A stretch of 64,000 bases of DNA, from assembly GCA_003265685.1 (NCBI GenBank), contig QJOU01000048.1, positions 1 through 64,000 of the forward strand, written 5' to 3'. Position numbers and translations under genes: made by a program. This stretch comes from Piscinibacter caeni (lineage in GTDB: Bacteria; Pseudomonadota; Gammaproteobacteria; Burkholderiales; Burkholderiaceae_C). Under the pieces are notes generated by a model that saw nothing but the letters and a program-made list of their open reading frames with translations, ran no database searches and had not been told where the DNA came from. Positions 51,367 to 60,270 of the stretch are shown piece after piece. Position 1 is the stretch's first letter. Each line of letters begins with the position of its first letter.

Positions 51367-51378
51367 TCTTATATAAGA
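51367..51378. promoter_or_regulatory. Candidate GntR operator upstream of acnB
   Basis: TCTTATATAAGA is a perfect 12-bp palindrome 104 bases before the acnB ATG. In the coding direction it sits in AAGTCTTATATAAGATATAAG. The stretch between mdh and gntR (54273-54292) contains TCTTCTATAAGA and flanking GTCTTAT / GATAT with the same pattern. The GntR protein encoded at 54349 is the obvious binder. Confidence 0.55.
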
Positions 51379-51440
51379 CTTCGGCGCCAGCATCGGGCCC
51401 CGGGCTGACGCGAGCCTGTCGCCCCCGCGACGCACGCAAG

Positions 51441-51464
51441 AAAAAGGCCCGCACGCGGCGGGCC
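51441..51464 (-). terminator. Second of two tandem intrinsic terminators
   Basis: On the minus strand GGCCCGC-CGCGT-GCGGGCC is followed by five T. It is an exact 24-base copy of the one at 51483-51506, 42 bases further. It would end transcripts of the hypothetical gene at 51528 that pass the first copy, shielding the acnB promoter. Confidence 0.7.
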
Positions 51465-51482
51465 GGCCCGTGGCGCAGCCAC

Positions 51483-51506
51483 AAAAAGGCCCGCACGCGG
51501 CGGGCC
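51483..51506 (-). terminator. First of two tandem intrinsic terminators
   Basis: On the minus strand a 7-bp GC stem (GGCCCGC / GCGGGCC) with a CGCGT loop is followed by TTTTT. It lies 21 bases after the stop of the gene ending at 51528. Confidence 0.75.
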
Positions 51507-51527
51507 TTCGGTCGGGGGCGGGGCGCC

Positions 51528-52019
51528 TTACTTGGCGGCCGTCTCCTGCGCCTTCAGCGCGGCGGCCACCTCGCGCTGGCTGGCGTTGACGCAGCCGTCG
51601 AGCACGCGCTGGCCCGTCTTGCTGTCGAACAGCATGGACTTGTTGGCGATCTGGATCACCAGGAAGCGCTCCTTCAGGTCCTCCAGGCGGATCGCGCCGG
51701 TGCTCGAGGCCACGGGCTTCATCAGCCAGGTCTGCTTGCCCGACTTCACCTCGGCGTAACCGGGGTACTTCGGCAGGGTCGCGACCGTGGCCGTCTGGCC
51801 GAACTCACATTCGTAGGTGCCGTAGTAGACCCGCTCGGAGGCGGCCAGCTGCTCGGCCGAGGCGGCCGGCGGCTCGACCTCTTTCGGGGCCGCCGGCGCG
51901 GCCTTGGCCGTCTTGGCCGGCTTGGCGGCAGGCTTCTGCGGCGCTGCGGTCTGGGCAACGGCCAGCGTGCCGGCGAGGCTCAGCGCGGCGGCGATCACGA
52001 GGGTGGTCTTGTTCAGCAT
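51528..52019 (-). CDS. Exported protein of unknown function in the TCA cluster
   Basis: 163 residues. A signal peptide (TTLVIAAALSLAGTLAVAQ) is followed by an Ala/Lys/Pro-rich linker (about 25-50) and a compact domain with two Cys (YGTYECEFGQTATVATLPKYPGY and LDGCVNASQREVA) that may form a disulfide. Homologs of such a protein occur at the same place in other Burkholderiales TCA clusters. No function is known to me. ATG 52019 is preferred over 52067 because the signal peptide follows directly. Followed by two terminators. Confidence 0.7.
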   Translation of the reverse strand: MLNKTTLVIAAALSLAGTLAVAQTAAPQKPAAKPAKTAKAAPAAPKEVEPPAASAEQLAASERVYYGTYECEFGQTATVATLPKYPGYAEVKSGKQTWLMKPVASSTGAIRLEDLKERFLVIQIANKSMLFDSKTGQRVLDGCVNASQREVAAALKAQETAAK

Positions 52020-52172
52020 GTCGTGGCGGGCGCGGGCCCGAGGTGTGGTCGACGGAAGCGCGAGCATGAGGCCGGCCGCTGCCCGTCTGCAACCAATTGC
52101 TGCCGAAGGCGGCGGCGCTTACAAGTGGCTACGTCGAACGCGGCGCCGGTGTGGCGCCTGACACACTCCGGA

Positions 52173-53177
52173 TCAGTCCGCGGCGGCGAACCAGGCGGCG
52201 CGCACCTCGGCCGGCAGCGGCTGGCCCGTGCGCCAGGCGCGCTCGAGCAGCTGCCAGTAGTAGCGGACGCTGGCCCGGTCGTGCAGCGTGTCGCGATGGC
52301 GGATCGGCGCCCAGTCGGCGGCCTGCGCCGCGCGCACGATCTCGATGGCCAGGTCCACCTCCGCGGCCGTCGGGGCGAAGGCCTCGACGATGGGGCGGAT
52401 CTGGTCGGGGTGGATGCTCCACATGCGCGTGTAGCCAAACTCGCGCGCCGCCCGCCCGGCGGCCGCCGCCAGCGCGTGCAGGTCCTTGAACTCGGTGACG
52501 ACGCAGTGCGAAGGCGTCTTGCCGTGGGCATGGCAGGCCGCGGCGATCTCCAGCTTGGCGCGCATCACGAGCGGATGCGTGAACTGGCCGGCCGCGCTCA
52601 TCGCCGTGGCCGGGATCGCGCCGCGGTGCGCCGAGACGAAATCCATCAGCCCGAACGAGACCGACTCGATGCGCGGGTGCGCGGCGATCGCGTCGACCTC
52701 GCGCAGCGCGCCGTGCGTCTCCACCAGCGTGTGCAGCGGCAGCGTGCGCTCGATGCCGTGCACGCGCCGCACATGGTCCACCGCCTCGGCGGCGGCCTGC
52801 ACGTCGGCCACGCCGCGCGGCTTGGGCAGCATCAGGTACGCCAGGCGCGTGCCGGCCTGGCCGACCAGGGTCTCGATGTCGCGCTGGAAGCTCGGATGGT
52901 CGACCGGATGGACCCGCGCGCCGACGCGGCCGAACGTGTTCTGGGCCGACATCACCAGCTCGGCGCACAGGCGCGCGTGCTCGGCCTCGCCACCGACCGG
53001 GGCACCGTCCTCGCAGTCGAGCGTGACGTCGAACACCGGCCCCAGCTCGGCCTGCAGCGCGAGGCTCTTGCGCATGCGCGCCTCGACGCCGCAGTAGTGG
53101 TCGCAGACGGGCAGGGTGGAGAAGCGCTCGCCCTCGTCGAACAGGGCGTCGCGCGGGTGGACCCGGCCCGTCGTCAT
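52173..53177 (-). CDS. HpcH/HpaI aldolase (CitE-like) family protein
   Basis: 334 residues. TIM-barrel of the citrate lyase beta/HpcH family: [14 protein letters not shown] (metal-binding Asp/Glu), [29 protein letters not shown] and [11 protein letters not shown]. Relatives cleave citryl-, malyl- or methylmalyl-CoA thioesters. The gene lies between mdh and an exported protein; its start is 7 bases after the mdh stop, so it is co-transcribed with mdh. A TCA-linked side reaction (malyl-CoA or citramalyl-CoA) is plausible, not shown. Confidence 0.85.
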   Translation of the reverse strand: MTTGRVHPRDALFDEGERFSTLPVCDHYCGVEARMRKSLALQAELGPVFDVTLDCEDGAPVGGEAEHARLCAELVMSAQNTFGRVGARVHPVDHPSFQRDIETLVGQAGTRLAYLMLPKPRGVADVQAAAEAVDHVRRVHGIERTLPLHTLVETHGALREVDAIAAHPRIESVSFGLMDFVSAHRGAIPATAMSAAGQFTHPLVMRAKLEIAAACHAHGKTPSHCVVTEFKDLHALAAAAGRAAREFGYTRMWSIHPDQIRPIVEAFAPTAAEVDLAIEIVRAAQAADWAPIRHRDTLHDRASVRYYWQLLERAWRTGQPLPAEVRAAWFAAAD

Positions 53178-53184
53178 GCCTCGG

Positions 53185-54171
53185 TCACAGGAGGTGCTTG
53201 ACGCCGTCCTGCTCGCCCTGCAACTCGGCCAGGGTCTTGTTGATGCACTCCTGCGAGAAGGCGTCGATGGCCAAGCCCTCGACGATCTTGTACTCGCCGC
53301 CGGCGCAGGTGACCGGGAAGCCGAACATCACGTCCTTCGGGATGCCGTATTCGCCGTTGCTCGGCACGCCCATCGTGACCCAGCCGCCGTTGGTGCCCAG
53401 CGCCCAGTCGCGCATGTGGTCGATCGCGGCGTTCGCTGCCGACGCCGCCGACGACAGGCCGCGCGCCTCGATGATGGCCGCGCCGCGCTTGCCGACGGTG
53501 GGCAGGAACACGTCCTTGTTCCAGACCTGGTCGTTGATCATGTCCTTCACGCTCGCGCCGTCGATGGTCGCGAAGCGGTAGTCGGCGTACATCGTCGGGC
53601 TGTGGTTGCCCCACACGGCGAGCTGCTTGATCGAGGACACCGGCTTGCCGGTCTTGGCGGCGATCTGGCTCAGCGCGCGGTTGTGGTCCAGGCGCAGCAT
53701 CGCGGTGAAGTTCTTGCGCGGCAGGTCGGGCGCGCTCTTCATCGCGATGTAGGCATTGGTGTTGGCCGGGTTGCCGACCACCAGCACGCGCACGTTGCGG
53801 CTGGCGTGGTCGTTCAGCGCCTTGCCCTGCGCGGTGAAGATCTTGCCGTTGATCGACAGCAGCTCGGCGCGCTCCATGCCGGCCTTGCGCGGCATCGAGC
53901 CGACCAGCAGCGCGTAGTCGGTGTCCTTGAAGGCGGTGTTCGGGTCGCTGTGCGCCTCCATGCCGGCCAGCAGCGGGAAGGCGCAGTCCTCGAGTTCCAT
54001 CATCACGCCCTTGAGCGCCTTCTGCGGGCCGTCGATCGGCACTTCGAGCAGTTGCAGGATGACCGGCTGGTCCTTGCCCAGCATCTCGCCGGAGGCGATG
54101 CGGAACAGCAGCGCATAACCGATCTGGCCGGCGGCGCCGGTGACGGCGACACGAACGGGTTTCTTGCTCAT
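53185..54171 (-). CDS. mdh: Malate dehydrogenase
   Basis: 328 residues. NAD-binding [15 protein letters not shown], substrate Arg in [11 protein letters not shown] and catalytic His in [12 protein letters not shown]. This is the LDH-like malate dehydrogenase found in betaproteobacteria, oxidising malate to oxaloacetate in the TCA cycle. Divergent from gntR; both promoters lie in the 177 bases between, which contain the palindromic operator. SD GGAGA before ATG 54171. Confidence 0.97.
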   Translation of the reverse strand: MSKKPVRVAVTGAAGQIGYALLFRIASGEMLGKDQPVILQLLEVPIDGPQKALKGVMMELEDCAFPLLAGMEAHSDPNTAFKDTDYALLVGSMPRKAGMERAELLSINGKIFTAQGKALNDHASRNVRVLVVGNPANTNAYIAMKSAPDLPRKNFTAMLRLDHNRALSQIAAKTGKPVSSIKQLAVWGNHSPTMYADYRFATIDGASVKDMINDQVWNKDVFLPTVGKRGAAIIEARGLSSAASAANAAIDHMRDWALGTNGGWVTMGVPSNGEYGIPKDVMFGFPVTCAGGEYKIVEGLAIDAFSQECINKTLAELQGEQDGVKHLL

Positions 54172-54272
54172 CGAGGTCTCCGGAAAGGCGGGAAGAGGAG
54201 GGGAGGAAGTGCTTTGAAATCGCGCCCGCCAGTGTAGGCGCAAGCCGGGCCCGGGGCGAGGGCTTTCCCCAA

Positions 54273-54292
54273 GTCTTATGTCTTCTATAAGA
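54273..54292. promoter_or_regulatory. Candidate GntR operator between mdh and gntR
   Basis: GTCTTATGTCTTCTATAAGA contains TCTTCTATAAGA, 11 of 12 bases identical to the acnB palindrome, preceded by GTCTTAT and followed by TATGAGTC. It is 57 bases before ATG 54349 and 102 bases before the mdh start, so one regulator could control both directions. Confidence 0.55.
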
Positions 54293-54348
54293 TATGAGTC
54301 AGTTTCCCATGGACGATGCCGGTTCCGGCACCGCGCCGCCCGCTCCGC

Positions 54349-55089
54349 ATGGCCACCACCGCCGCTCCGCCCACCCCCGCCTTCAGCCCGCTGTACCAGC
54401 AGATCAAGGCGCTGATGCTGCGCGAGCTGCAGGCCGGCGTGTGGCGCCCAGGCGAAACCATCCCGAGCGAGACCGAGCTGGCCGGCCGCTTCAAGGTCAG
54501 CCAGGGCACGGTGCGCAAGGCGATCGACGAGCTCGCGGCCGAGAACCACCTGGTGCGCCGCCAGGGCAAGGGCACCTTCGTCGCGACCCACGGCGAGCAG
54601 CAGACCCAGTTCCGCTTCCTGCGCCTGCAGCCCGACGACGGCGTCAGCGAGGGCACGACGCGCCGCTTCATCGACTGCCGCCGCCTGCGCGCGCCGGCGG
54701 ACGTGGCACGTGCGCTGGGCCTGCGCTCGGGCGACGCGGCCATCCAGATCAAGCGCGTGCTCTCGCTGCGTGACGCGCCGGTGGTGTTCGACGAGATCTG
54801 GCTGCCGGCCGGGCCGTTCAAGGGCCTGACGGCCGAGCGGCTGTCGGACTACCGCGGCCCGATGTACCAGCTGTTCGAGTCCGAGTTCGGCGTGCGCATG
54901 GTGCGCGCCGAGGAGAAGATCCGCGCCGTCGCGGCACAGGGCGAATCGGCCGAGCTGCTCGCGCTGCCCGAGGGCACGCCGCTGCTGTCGGTGGAGCGCC
55001 TGTCGCTGACCTACGGCGACAAGCCGGTCGAGTTGCGCCGCGGTCTGTACCACACGGCGACCCACCACTACCGCAACGAACTGAGCTGA
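54349..55089 (+). CDS. GntR-family (HutC-type) regulator of the TCA cluster
   Basis: 246 residues. Winged HTH ([65 protein letters not shown]) and a C-terminal UbiC/HutC-like ligand domain (about 80-240). It is placed between mdh and sdhC, and similar operators occur near mdh and acnB, so it probably senses a TCA intermediate and controls these genes. ATG 54349 is used; an ATG at 54316 in the same frame is possible but lengthens a polar N-terminus. Confidence 0.88.
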   Translation: MATTAAPPTPAFSPLYQQIKALMLRELQAGVWRPGETIPSETELAGRFKVSQGTVRKAIDELAAENHLVRRQGKGTFVATHGEQQTQFRFLRLQPDDGVSEGTTRRFIDCRRLRAPADVARALGLRSGDAAIQIKRVLSLRDAPVVFDEIWLPAGPFKGLTAERLSDYRGPMYQLFESEFGVRMVRAEEKIRAVAAQGESAELLALPEGTPLLSVERLSLTYGDKPVELRRGLYHTATHHYRNELS

Positions 55090-55090
55090 G

Positions 55091-55128
55091 TGCAAGCACC
55101 ATGCAAGCCTGCTGCACTGCAATAGAAT
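55091..55128 (+). promoter_or_regulatory. sdh promoter with three 11-bp-phased TGCA(A/C) repeats
   Basis: TGCAAGC at 55091 and 55102 and TGCAC at 55113 recur every 11 bases; TGCAAT follows at 55118. A good -10 TAGAAT sits at 55123-55128 but the -35 region (CATGCA) is poor. The helically phased repeats look like activator sites for the sdhCDAB operon. Confidence 0.45.
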
Positions 55129-55174
55129 CGTTTGGTTTCGCGTCGATTACATCCACCACACCACAAGGTTGGGC

Positions 55175-55597
55175 ATGGCAGACACCCTGAAGCCGCGGCC
55201 GCAGTACCGCAACATCCACGTCTCCCAGATCGTCGCGTACCGCCTGCCGCCGGCGGGCATCGTCTCGATCCTGCACCGGGTCAGCGGCGTCCTGATGTTC
55301 CTGCTGCTGCCCTTCGTGGTCTGGCTGTTCGACGTGAGCGTCAGCTCGGAGGTGTCGTACGAGCGCTTCCGCGCCGCCTTCGTCGTCGGCATCGGTTTCC
55401 TGCCGGGCTGGTTCCTCAAGCTCGTCGTGCTGGGCCTGATCTGGGCCTACCTGCACCACCTGATCGCCGGGCTGCGCCACCTCTGGATGGACGCGACCCA
55501 TGCAGTCACCAAGGAGTTCGGCCACCAGTCGGCGATCGGCACGCTCGTGCTGTCGGTGCTGATCACGCTGGGGCTCGGCTACAAGCTGTTCTTCTGA
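55175..55597 (+). CDS. sdhC: Succinate dehydrogenase cytochrome b556 subunit
   Basis: 140 residues, three membrane helices. The SdhC signature SILHRVSGVLMFL (quinone site) and the heme-ligand region HHLIAGLRHLWMDATH are present. It anchors SdhAB in the membrane and holds heme b with SdhD. ATG 55175 is used; a TTG at 55169 lies in frame. First gene of sdhCDAB-sdhE-gltA, 14 bases before sdhD. Confidence 0.95.
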   Translation: MADTLKPRPQYRNIHVSQIVAYRLPPAGIVSILHRVSGVLMFLLLPFVVWLFDVSVSSEVSYERFRAAFVVGIGFLPGWFLKLVVLGLIWAYLHHLIAGLRHLWMDATHAVTKEFGHQSAIGTLVLSVLITLGLGYKLFF

Positions 55598-55611
55598 ACG
55601 AGGCGGATTCG

Positions 55612-55974
55612 ATGGCACAGACTTACGGCTCCAAGCGCACCGTTGTCGGCGCGCACTACGGCCTGCGCGACTGGCTCGTGCAGCGCGTCACCGCGGCGCT
55701 GATGGCGCTGTTCACGCTCGCGCTCGTCGTGCAGGTGCTGCTGCCCGGCGAACTGGGCTACGACAAGTGGGCCGGCATCTTCAGCCGGCAGTGGATGAAG
55801 GTGCTGACCTTCGTCGTGATCGTCTCGCTGGCCTACCACGCGTGGGTGGGCATGCGCGACGTGTGGATGGACTACATCAAGCCGGTCGGCATCAAGCTGC
55901 TGCTGCAGGTGTTCACGATCGTCTGGCTGGTCGGTTGCCTGGGTTGGGCCGTCCAGGTCCTGTGGAGGCTCTGA
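55612..55974 (+). CDS. sdhD: Succinate dehydrogenase hydrophobic membrane anchor subunit
   Basis: 120 residues with three helices. Heme-ligand His in SLAYHAWVGMRDVWMDYIKP. Together with SdhC it forms the membrane domain of complex II and the quinone site. Starts 14 bases after sdhC and ends 5 bases before sdhA. Confidence 0.93.
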   Translation: MAQTYGSKRTVVGAHYGLRDWLVQRVTAALMALFTLALVVQVLLPGELGYDKWAGIFSRQWMKVLTFVVIVSLAYHAWVGMRDVWMDYIKPVGIKLLLQVFTIVWLVGCLGWAVQVLWRL

Positions 55975-55979
55975 ATCCG

Positions 55980-57770
55980 ATGGCTGCCAACGTGTTGAAG
56001 CGCAAGTTCGATGTGGTGATCGTCGGGGCCGGCGGCTCCGGCATGCGTGCCTCGCTGCAACTGGCCCGCGCGGGCCTGAACGTCGCCGTGCTCTCCAAGG
56101 TGTTCCCGACCCGCTCGCACACCGTGGCGGCGCAGGGCGGCATCGGGGCCAGCCTCGGCAACATGAGCGAGGACAACTGGCACTACCACTTCTTCGACAC
56201 CGTCAAGGGTTCCGACTGGCTCGGCGACCAGGACGCGATCGAGTTCATGTGCCGCGAGGCGCCCAAGGTCGTCTACGAGCTCGAGCACTTCGGCATGCCG
56301 TTCGACCGCAACCCGGACGGCACGATCTACCAGCGCCCGTTCGGCGGCCACACCGCGAACTACGGCGAGAAGCCGGTGCAGCGTGCCTGCGCCGCGGCGG
56401 ATCGCACCGGCCACGCGATGCTGCACACGCTGTACCAGCAGAACGTCAAGGCGCGCACGCAGTTCTTCGTCGAGTGGATGGCGCTGGACCTGATCCGCGA
56501 CGCCGAGGGCGACGTGGTCGGCGTCACCGCGCTCGAGATGGAGACCGGCGACCTGCACATCCTCGAGGCCAAGACCGTGCTGCTGGCCACTGGCGGCGCC
56601 GGGCGCATCTTCGCGGCCAGCACGAACGCCTTCATCAACACCGGCGACGGTCTCGGCATGGCGGCGCGTGCCGGCATCCCGCTGGAGGACATGGAGTTCT
56701 GGCAGTTCCACCCGACCGGCGTGCACAACGCCGGCGTGCTGCTCACAGAAGGCTGCCGCGGCGAGGGCGCGATCCTGCGCAACGACAAGGGCGAGCGTTT
56801 CATGGAGCGCTACGCGCCGACGCTGAAGGACTTGGCGCCGCGCGACTTCGTCTCGCGCTGCATGGACCAGGAGATCAAGGAAGGGCGCGGCTGCGGTCCC
56901 AACAAGGACTACATCCAGCTCGACATGACGCACCTGGGCGCCGAGACGATCCTGAAGCGCCTGCCCAGCGTCTTCGAGATCGGCCACAACTTCGCGAACG
57001 TCGACATCACGAAGGAGCCGATCCCCGTCGTGCCGACCATCCACTACCAGATGGGCGGCATCCCGACCAACATCCACGGGCAGGTGGTCGTGCCGAAGGG
57101 CGGCATCCACAACGCCGTCGTCAACGGCCTGTACGCGGTGGGCGAGTGCTCCTGCGTCAGCGTGCACGGCGCGAACCGGCTGGGCACCAACTCGCTGCTC
57201 GACCTGCTGGTGTTCGGCCGCGCGGCCGGCAACCACATCGTCGACACGGCGCTGAAGTCGAAGAGCCACAAGCCGCTGCCGGCCGACGCCGCCGACGTCA
57301 CGCGCGAGCGCCTGGCGAAGTACGAGAAGAGCACCGGCGGCGAGTACGCGCAGGACGTTGCCAACGACCTGCGCAAGAGCATGCAGCAGCATGCCGGTGT
57401 GTTCCGCACCCAGGCCTCGATGGACGAGGGCGTGGTCAAGATCAAGGCGATCGCCGAGCGCGTCAAGGCGATCCACCTGGCCGACAAGTCGAAGGTGTTC
57501 AACACCGCGCGTATCGAGGCGCTCGAGGTCGAGAACCTGATCGAATGCGCGCTGGCGACGATGGTCTCGGCCGCGGCGCGCCACGAGAGCCGCGGTGCGC
57601 ACACCGTGAACGACTACGCCGACACGCCCGAGCACCCGAACGGTCGCAACGACGCCGAGTGGCTGAAGCACACGCTCTGGTACAGCGAGGGCAACCGCCT
57701 CGACTACAAGCCGGTCAACCTGAAACCGCTGACGGCCGAGTCGATCCCGCCGAAGGTCCGCACGTTCTGA
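55980..57770 (+). CDS. sdhA: Succinate dehydrogenase flavoprotein subunit
   Basis: 596 residues. FAD-binding VIVGAGGSGMRASLQL, covalent-FAD His47 in TRSHTVAAQGGIGAS, active-site HPTG in WQFHPTGVHNAG and R-containing GEGAILRN. It oxidises succinate to fumarate at the cytoplasmic side of the inner membrane. ATG 55980 lies 5 bases after the sdhD stop with SD GGAGG. sdhE, needed for FAD attachment, is encoded downstream. Confidence 0.98.
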   Translation: MAANVLKRKFDVVIVGAGGSGMRASLQLARAGLNVAVLSKVFPTRSHTVAAQGGIGASLGNMSEDNWHYHFFDTVKGSDWLGDQDAIEFMCREAPKVVYELEHFGMPFDRNPDGTIYQRPFGGHTANYGEKPVQRACAAADRTGHAMLHTLYQQNVKARTQFFVEWMALDLIRDAEGDVVGVTALEMETGDLHILEAKTVLLATGGAGRIFAASTNAFINTGDGLGMAARAGIPLEDMEFWQFHPTGVHNAGVLLTEGCRGEGAILRNDKGERFMERYAPTLKDLAPRDFVSRCMDQEIKEGRGCGPNKDYIQLDMTHLGAETILKRLPSVFEIGHNFANVDITKEPIPVVPTIHYQMGGIPTNIHGQVVVPKGGIHNAVVNGLYAVGECSCVSVHGANRLGTNSLLDLLVFGRAAGNHIVDTALKSKSHKPLPADAADVTRERLAKYEKSTGGEYAQDVANDLRKSMQQHAGVFRTQASMDEGVVKIKAIAERVKAIHLADKSKVFNTARIEALEVENLIECALATMVSAAARHESRGAHTVNDYADTPEHPNGRNDAEWLKHTLWYSEGNRLDYKPVNLKPLTAESIPPKVRTF

Positions 57771-57778
57771 GATCCGTC

Positions 57779-58483
57779 ATGGCCAAACGCACGTTCCAGA
57801 TCTACCGCTACGACCCCGACACCGACGCGAAGCCGCGCATGCAGACCCTCGAGGTCGAGCTCGACGGCTCCGAGCGAATGCTGCTCGACGCGCTGATGAA
57901 GCTGAAGTCGGTCGACCCAAGCCTGAGCTTCCGCCGCTCCTGCCGCGAAGGCGTGTGCGGCTCGGACGCGATGAACATCAACGGCAAGAACGGCCTGGCG
58001 TGCCTGACCAACATGCGCACGCTGAAGGACCCGATCGTGCTGAAGCCGCTGCCGGGCCTGCCGGTGATCCGCGACCTGATCGTGGACATGACGCAGTTCT
58101 TCAAGCAGTACCACTCGATCAAGCCCTACCTCGTCAACGACGAGCCGCCGCCCGAGAAGGAGCGCCTGCAGTCGCCCGAGGAGCGCGACGAGCTGAACGG
58201 CCTGTACGAGTGCATCCTGTGCGCGAGCTGCAGCACCTCGTGCCCGAGCTTCTGGTGGAACCCGGACAAGTTCGTCGGCCCGGCCGGCCTGCTGCAGGCC
58301 TACCGCTTCATCGCCGACAGCCGCGACCAGGCCACCGGCGAGCGCCTGGACAACCTCGAGGACCCGTACCGCCTGTTCCGCTGCCACACGATCATGAACT
58401 GCGTCGACGTCTGCCCGAAGGGTCTGAACCCGACCAAGGCGATCGGCAAGATCAAGGAGCTGATGGTCCGCCGGGCCGTCTGA
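57779..58483 (+). CDS. sdhB: Succinate dehydrogenase iron-sulfur subunit
   Basis: 234 residues. Three clusters are readable: 2Fe-2S in [22 protein letters not shown], 4Fe-4S in [12 protein letters not shown], 3Fe-4S in [14 protein letters not shown]. It passes electrons from SdhA to quinone. Starts 8 bases after sdhA. Confidence 0.98.
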   Translation: MAKRTFQIYRYDPDTDAKPRMQTLEVELDGSERMLLDALMKLKSVDPSLSFRRSCREGVCGSDAMNINGKNGLACLTNMRTLKDPIVLKPLPGLPVIRDLIVDMTQFFKQYHSIKPYLVNDEPPPEKERLQSPEERDELNGLYECILCASCSTSCPSFWWNPDKFVGPAGLLQAYRFIADSRDQATGERLDNLEDPYRLFRCHTIMNCVDVCPKGLNPTKAIGKIKELMVRRAV

Positions 58484-58512
58484 TCTCCCGAGCCCCGCAG
58501 CAGGCCCCGCGC

Positions 58513-58866
58513 ATGTCCGACGCCCTGATCGATGCCCGGGAAATGTCGCGGCTGCGCTGGCGCTGCCGGCGCGGCCTGCTCGAGAACGACCTGTTCGTCG
58601 AACGCTTCTTCGCAGGGCACCCGTCCGTCACGGTGCGCCAGGCCGAAGGCCTGGCGGCGCTGATGGACCTGCCGGACAACGACCTGCTGGACTTGCTGCT
58701 GCGCCGTCGCGAGCCCGCGGGCGCGCTGGCGCGCGACGAGGTGATCGAGGTGCTCCGCCTGCTGCGTACGCCGGGCACCGAATATGCAAGGGCCGCACAG
58801 ACGAGCCCGTCCCGGGGAGACGAACCCGGACTGCCCTCCCAACCGCTCTTCAAGGAATGCCCATGA
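58513..58866 (+). CDS. sdhE: Succinate dehydrogenase assembly factor (FAD insertion)
   Basis: 117 residues. The SdhE signature [21 protein letters not shown] is present near residue 12, including the RGLLEND core. It helps attach FAD covalently to SdhA. The C-terminal tail (about 85-117) is longer and more polar than in enterobacterial SdhE. The stop overlaps the ATG of gltA (ATGA at 58863-58866). Confidence 0.9.
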   Translation: MSDALIDAREMSRLRWRCRRGLLENDLFVERFFAGHPSVTVRQAEGLAALMDLPDNDLLDLLLRRREPAGALARDEVIEVLRLLRTPGTEYARAAQTSPSRGDEPGLPSQPLFKECP

Positions 58867-60173
58867 CACCGTCTGACGTCAAAGCCACTCTGTCATTCTC
58901 GGACGGCAGCCCGAGCATGGACCTGCCGATGTTCAAGGGCTCGATCGGCCCGGAGGTCATCGACATCCGCAAGCTGTACGCCCAGACCGGCAAGTTCACC
59001 TACGACCCGGGCTTCCTGTCGACGGCCTCGTGCCAGTCGACCATCACCTACATCGACGGCGACAAGGGCGAGCTGCTGTACCGCGGCTACCCGATCGAGC
59101 AGCTCGCGACCAACTGCGACTTCCTCGACACCTGCTTCCTGCTGCTGTATGGCGAGCTGCCGAACACCCAGCAGCAGGCCGACTTCAAGAAGCTCGTGAC
59201 CAACCACACGATGGTCAACGAGCAGATGCAGTTCTTCCTGCGCGGCTTCCGCCGTGACGCCCACCCGATGGCGGTGATGACCGGCCTGGTGGGCGCGCTG
59301 TCGGCCTTCTATCACGACAGCACCGACATCAACAACCCGAAGCACCGCGAGATCGCCGCGATCCGCCTGATCGCGAAGATGCCGACGCTGGTGTCGATGG
59401 CCTACAAGTACGGCGTCGGCCAGCCGTACATGTACCCGAAGAACTCGCTGTCGTACTCGGCGAACTTCATGCGCATGATGTTCGCGACACCGTGCGAGGA
59501 GTACGAGCCGAACGACGTGCTGGTGCGCGCGATCGACCGCATCTTCATCCTGCACGCCGACCACGAGCAGAACGCGTCCACCTCGACGGTGCGCCTGTGC
59601 GGCTCGTCGGGCACCAACCCGTTCGCGGCCATCGCCGCCGGCGTGGCCTGCCTGTGGGGCCCGGCGCACGGCGGCGCCAACGAGGCGGCGCTGAACATGC
59701 TCGAGGAGATCCAGAAGAACGGCGGCGTCGAGAAGATCGGCGAGTTCATCAAGCAGGTGAAGGACAAGAACTCCAACGTCAAGCTGATGGGCTTCGGTCA
59801 CCGGGTCTACAAGAACTACGACCCGCGTGCCAAGCTGATGCGCGAGACCTGCCACGAGGTGCTGGGCGCGCTGGGCCTCGGCAACGACCCGCTGTTCAAG
59901 CTGGCGATGGCGCTGGAGAAGATCGCGCTCGAGGACGAGTACTTCGTCGCCCGCAAGCTCTACCCGAACGTCGACTTCTACTCCGGCATCGTGCAGCGCG
60001 CGATCGGCATCCCGGTCTCGCTGTTCACGGCGATCTTCGCGCTCGCGCGCACAGTCGGCTGGATCGCCCAGCTCAACGAGATGATCGGCGACCCCGAGTA
60101 CAAGATCGGCCGCCCGCGCCAGCTCTACCACGGCTCGCCGCGCCGCGACGTCAAGCCGATCTCGCAGCGCTGA
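58863..60173 (+). CDS. gltA: Citrate synthase
   Basis: 436 residues, type II citrate synthase of Gram-negative bacteria. Catalytic residues appear in [13 protein letters not shown] (His), [15 protein letters not shown] (His) and the Asp in the C-terminal half. It condenses oxaloacetate and acetyl-CoA. ATG 58863 is chosen because AAGGA (58852-58856) is 6 bases away; ATG 58857 would touch the SD. Last gene of the sdh operon, followed by an intrinsic terminator. Confidence 0.97.
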   Translation: MTPSDVKATLSFSDGSPSMDLPMFKGSIGPEVIDIRKLYAQTGKFTYDPGFLSTASCQSTITYIDGDKGELLYRGYPIEQLATNCDFLDTCFLLLYGELPNTQQQADFKKLVTNHTMVNEQMQFFLRGFRRDAHPMAVMTGLVGALSAFYHDSTDINNPKHREIAAIRLIAKMPTLVSMAYKYGVGQPYMYPKNSLSYSANFMRMMFATPCEEYEPNDVLVRAIDRIFILHADHEQNASTSTVRLCGSSGTNPFAAIAAGVACLWGPAHGGANEAALNMLEEIQKNGGVEKIGEFIKQVKDKNSNVKLMGFGHRVYKNYDPRAKLMRETCHEVLGALGLGNDPLFKLAMALEKIALEDEYFVARKLYPNVDFYSGIVQRAIGIPVSLFTAIFALARTVGWIAQLNEMIGDPEYKIGRPRQLYHGSPRRDVKPISQR

Positions 60174-60196
60174 CGACCCGTTCCGGTTGCGCCGAG

Positions 60197-60227
60197 GGCC
60201 CCGCCGCGCAAGCGCCGGGGCCTTCTT
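60197..60227 (+). terminator. Intrinsic terminator after gltA
   Basis: GGCCCCG (60197-60203) pairs with CGGGGCC (60216-60222), with GCGC/GCGC pairing inside the loop, followed by TTCTT. It ends the sdhCDAB-sdhE-gltA transcript before leuC. Confidence 0.7.
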
Positions 60228-60270
60228 CGTGCCCGTAAAATCGACCCCTTCCGCCGCCGAGCGCCGAGCC

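Noticed and set aside
48777-53201. A 1474-codon open frame on the + strand, and many others of 400-1000 codons opposite or overlapping known genes (for example 4191-6200 and 37426-39966)
   Set aside because: These are shadows produced by very high GC and strong third-position bias. Their products are Arg/Ala/His/Gln-rich, lack domains and lie over well-supported genes.
60187-60270. Longer N-terminus for LeuC
   Set aside because: It would cover the gltA terminator and adds residues not found in LeuC proteins; ATG 60271 starts the usual sequence.
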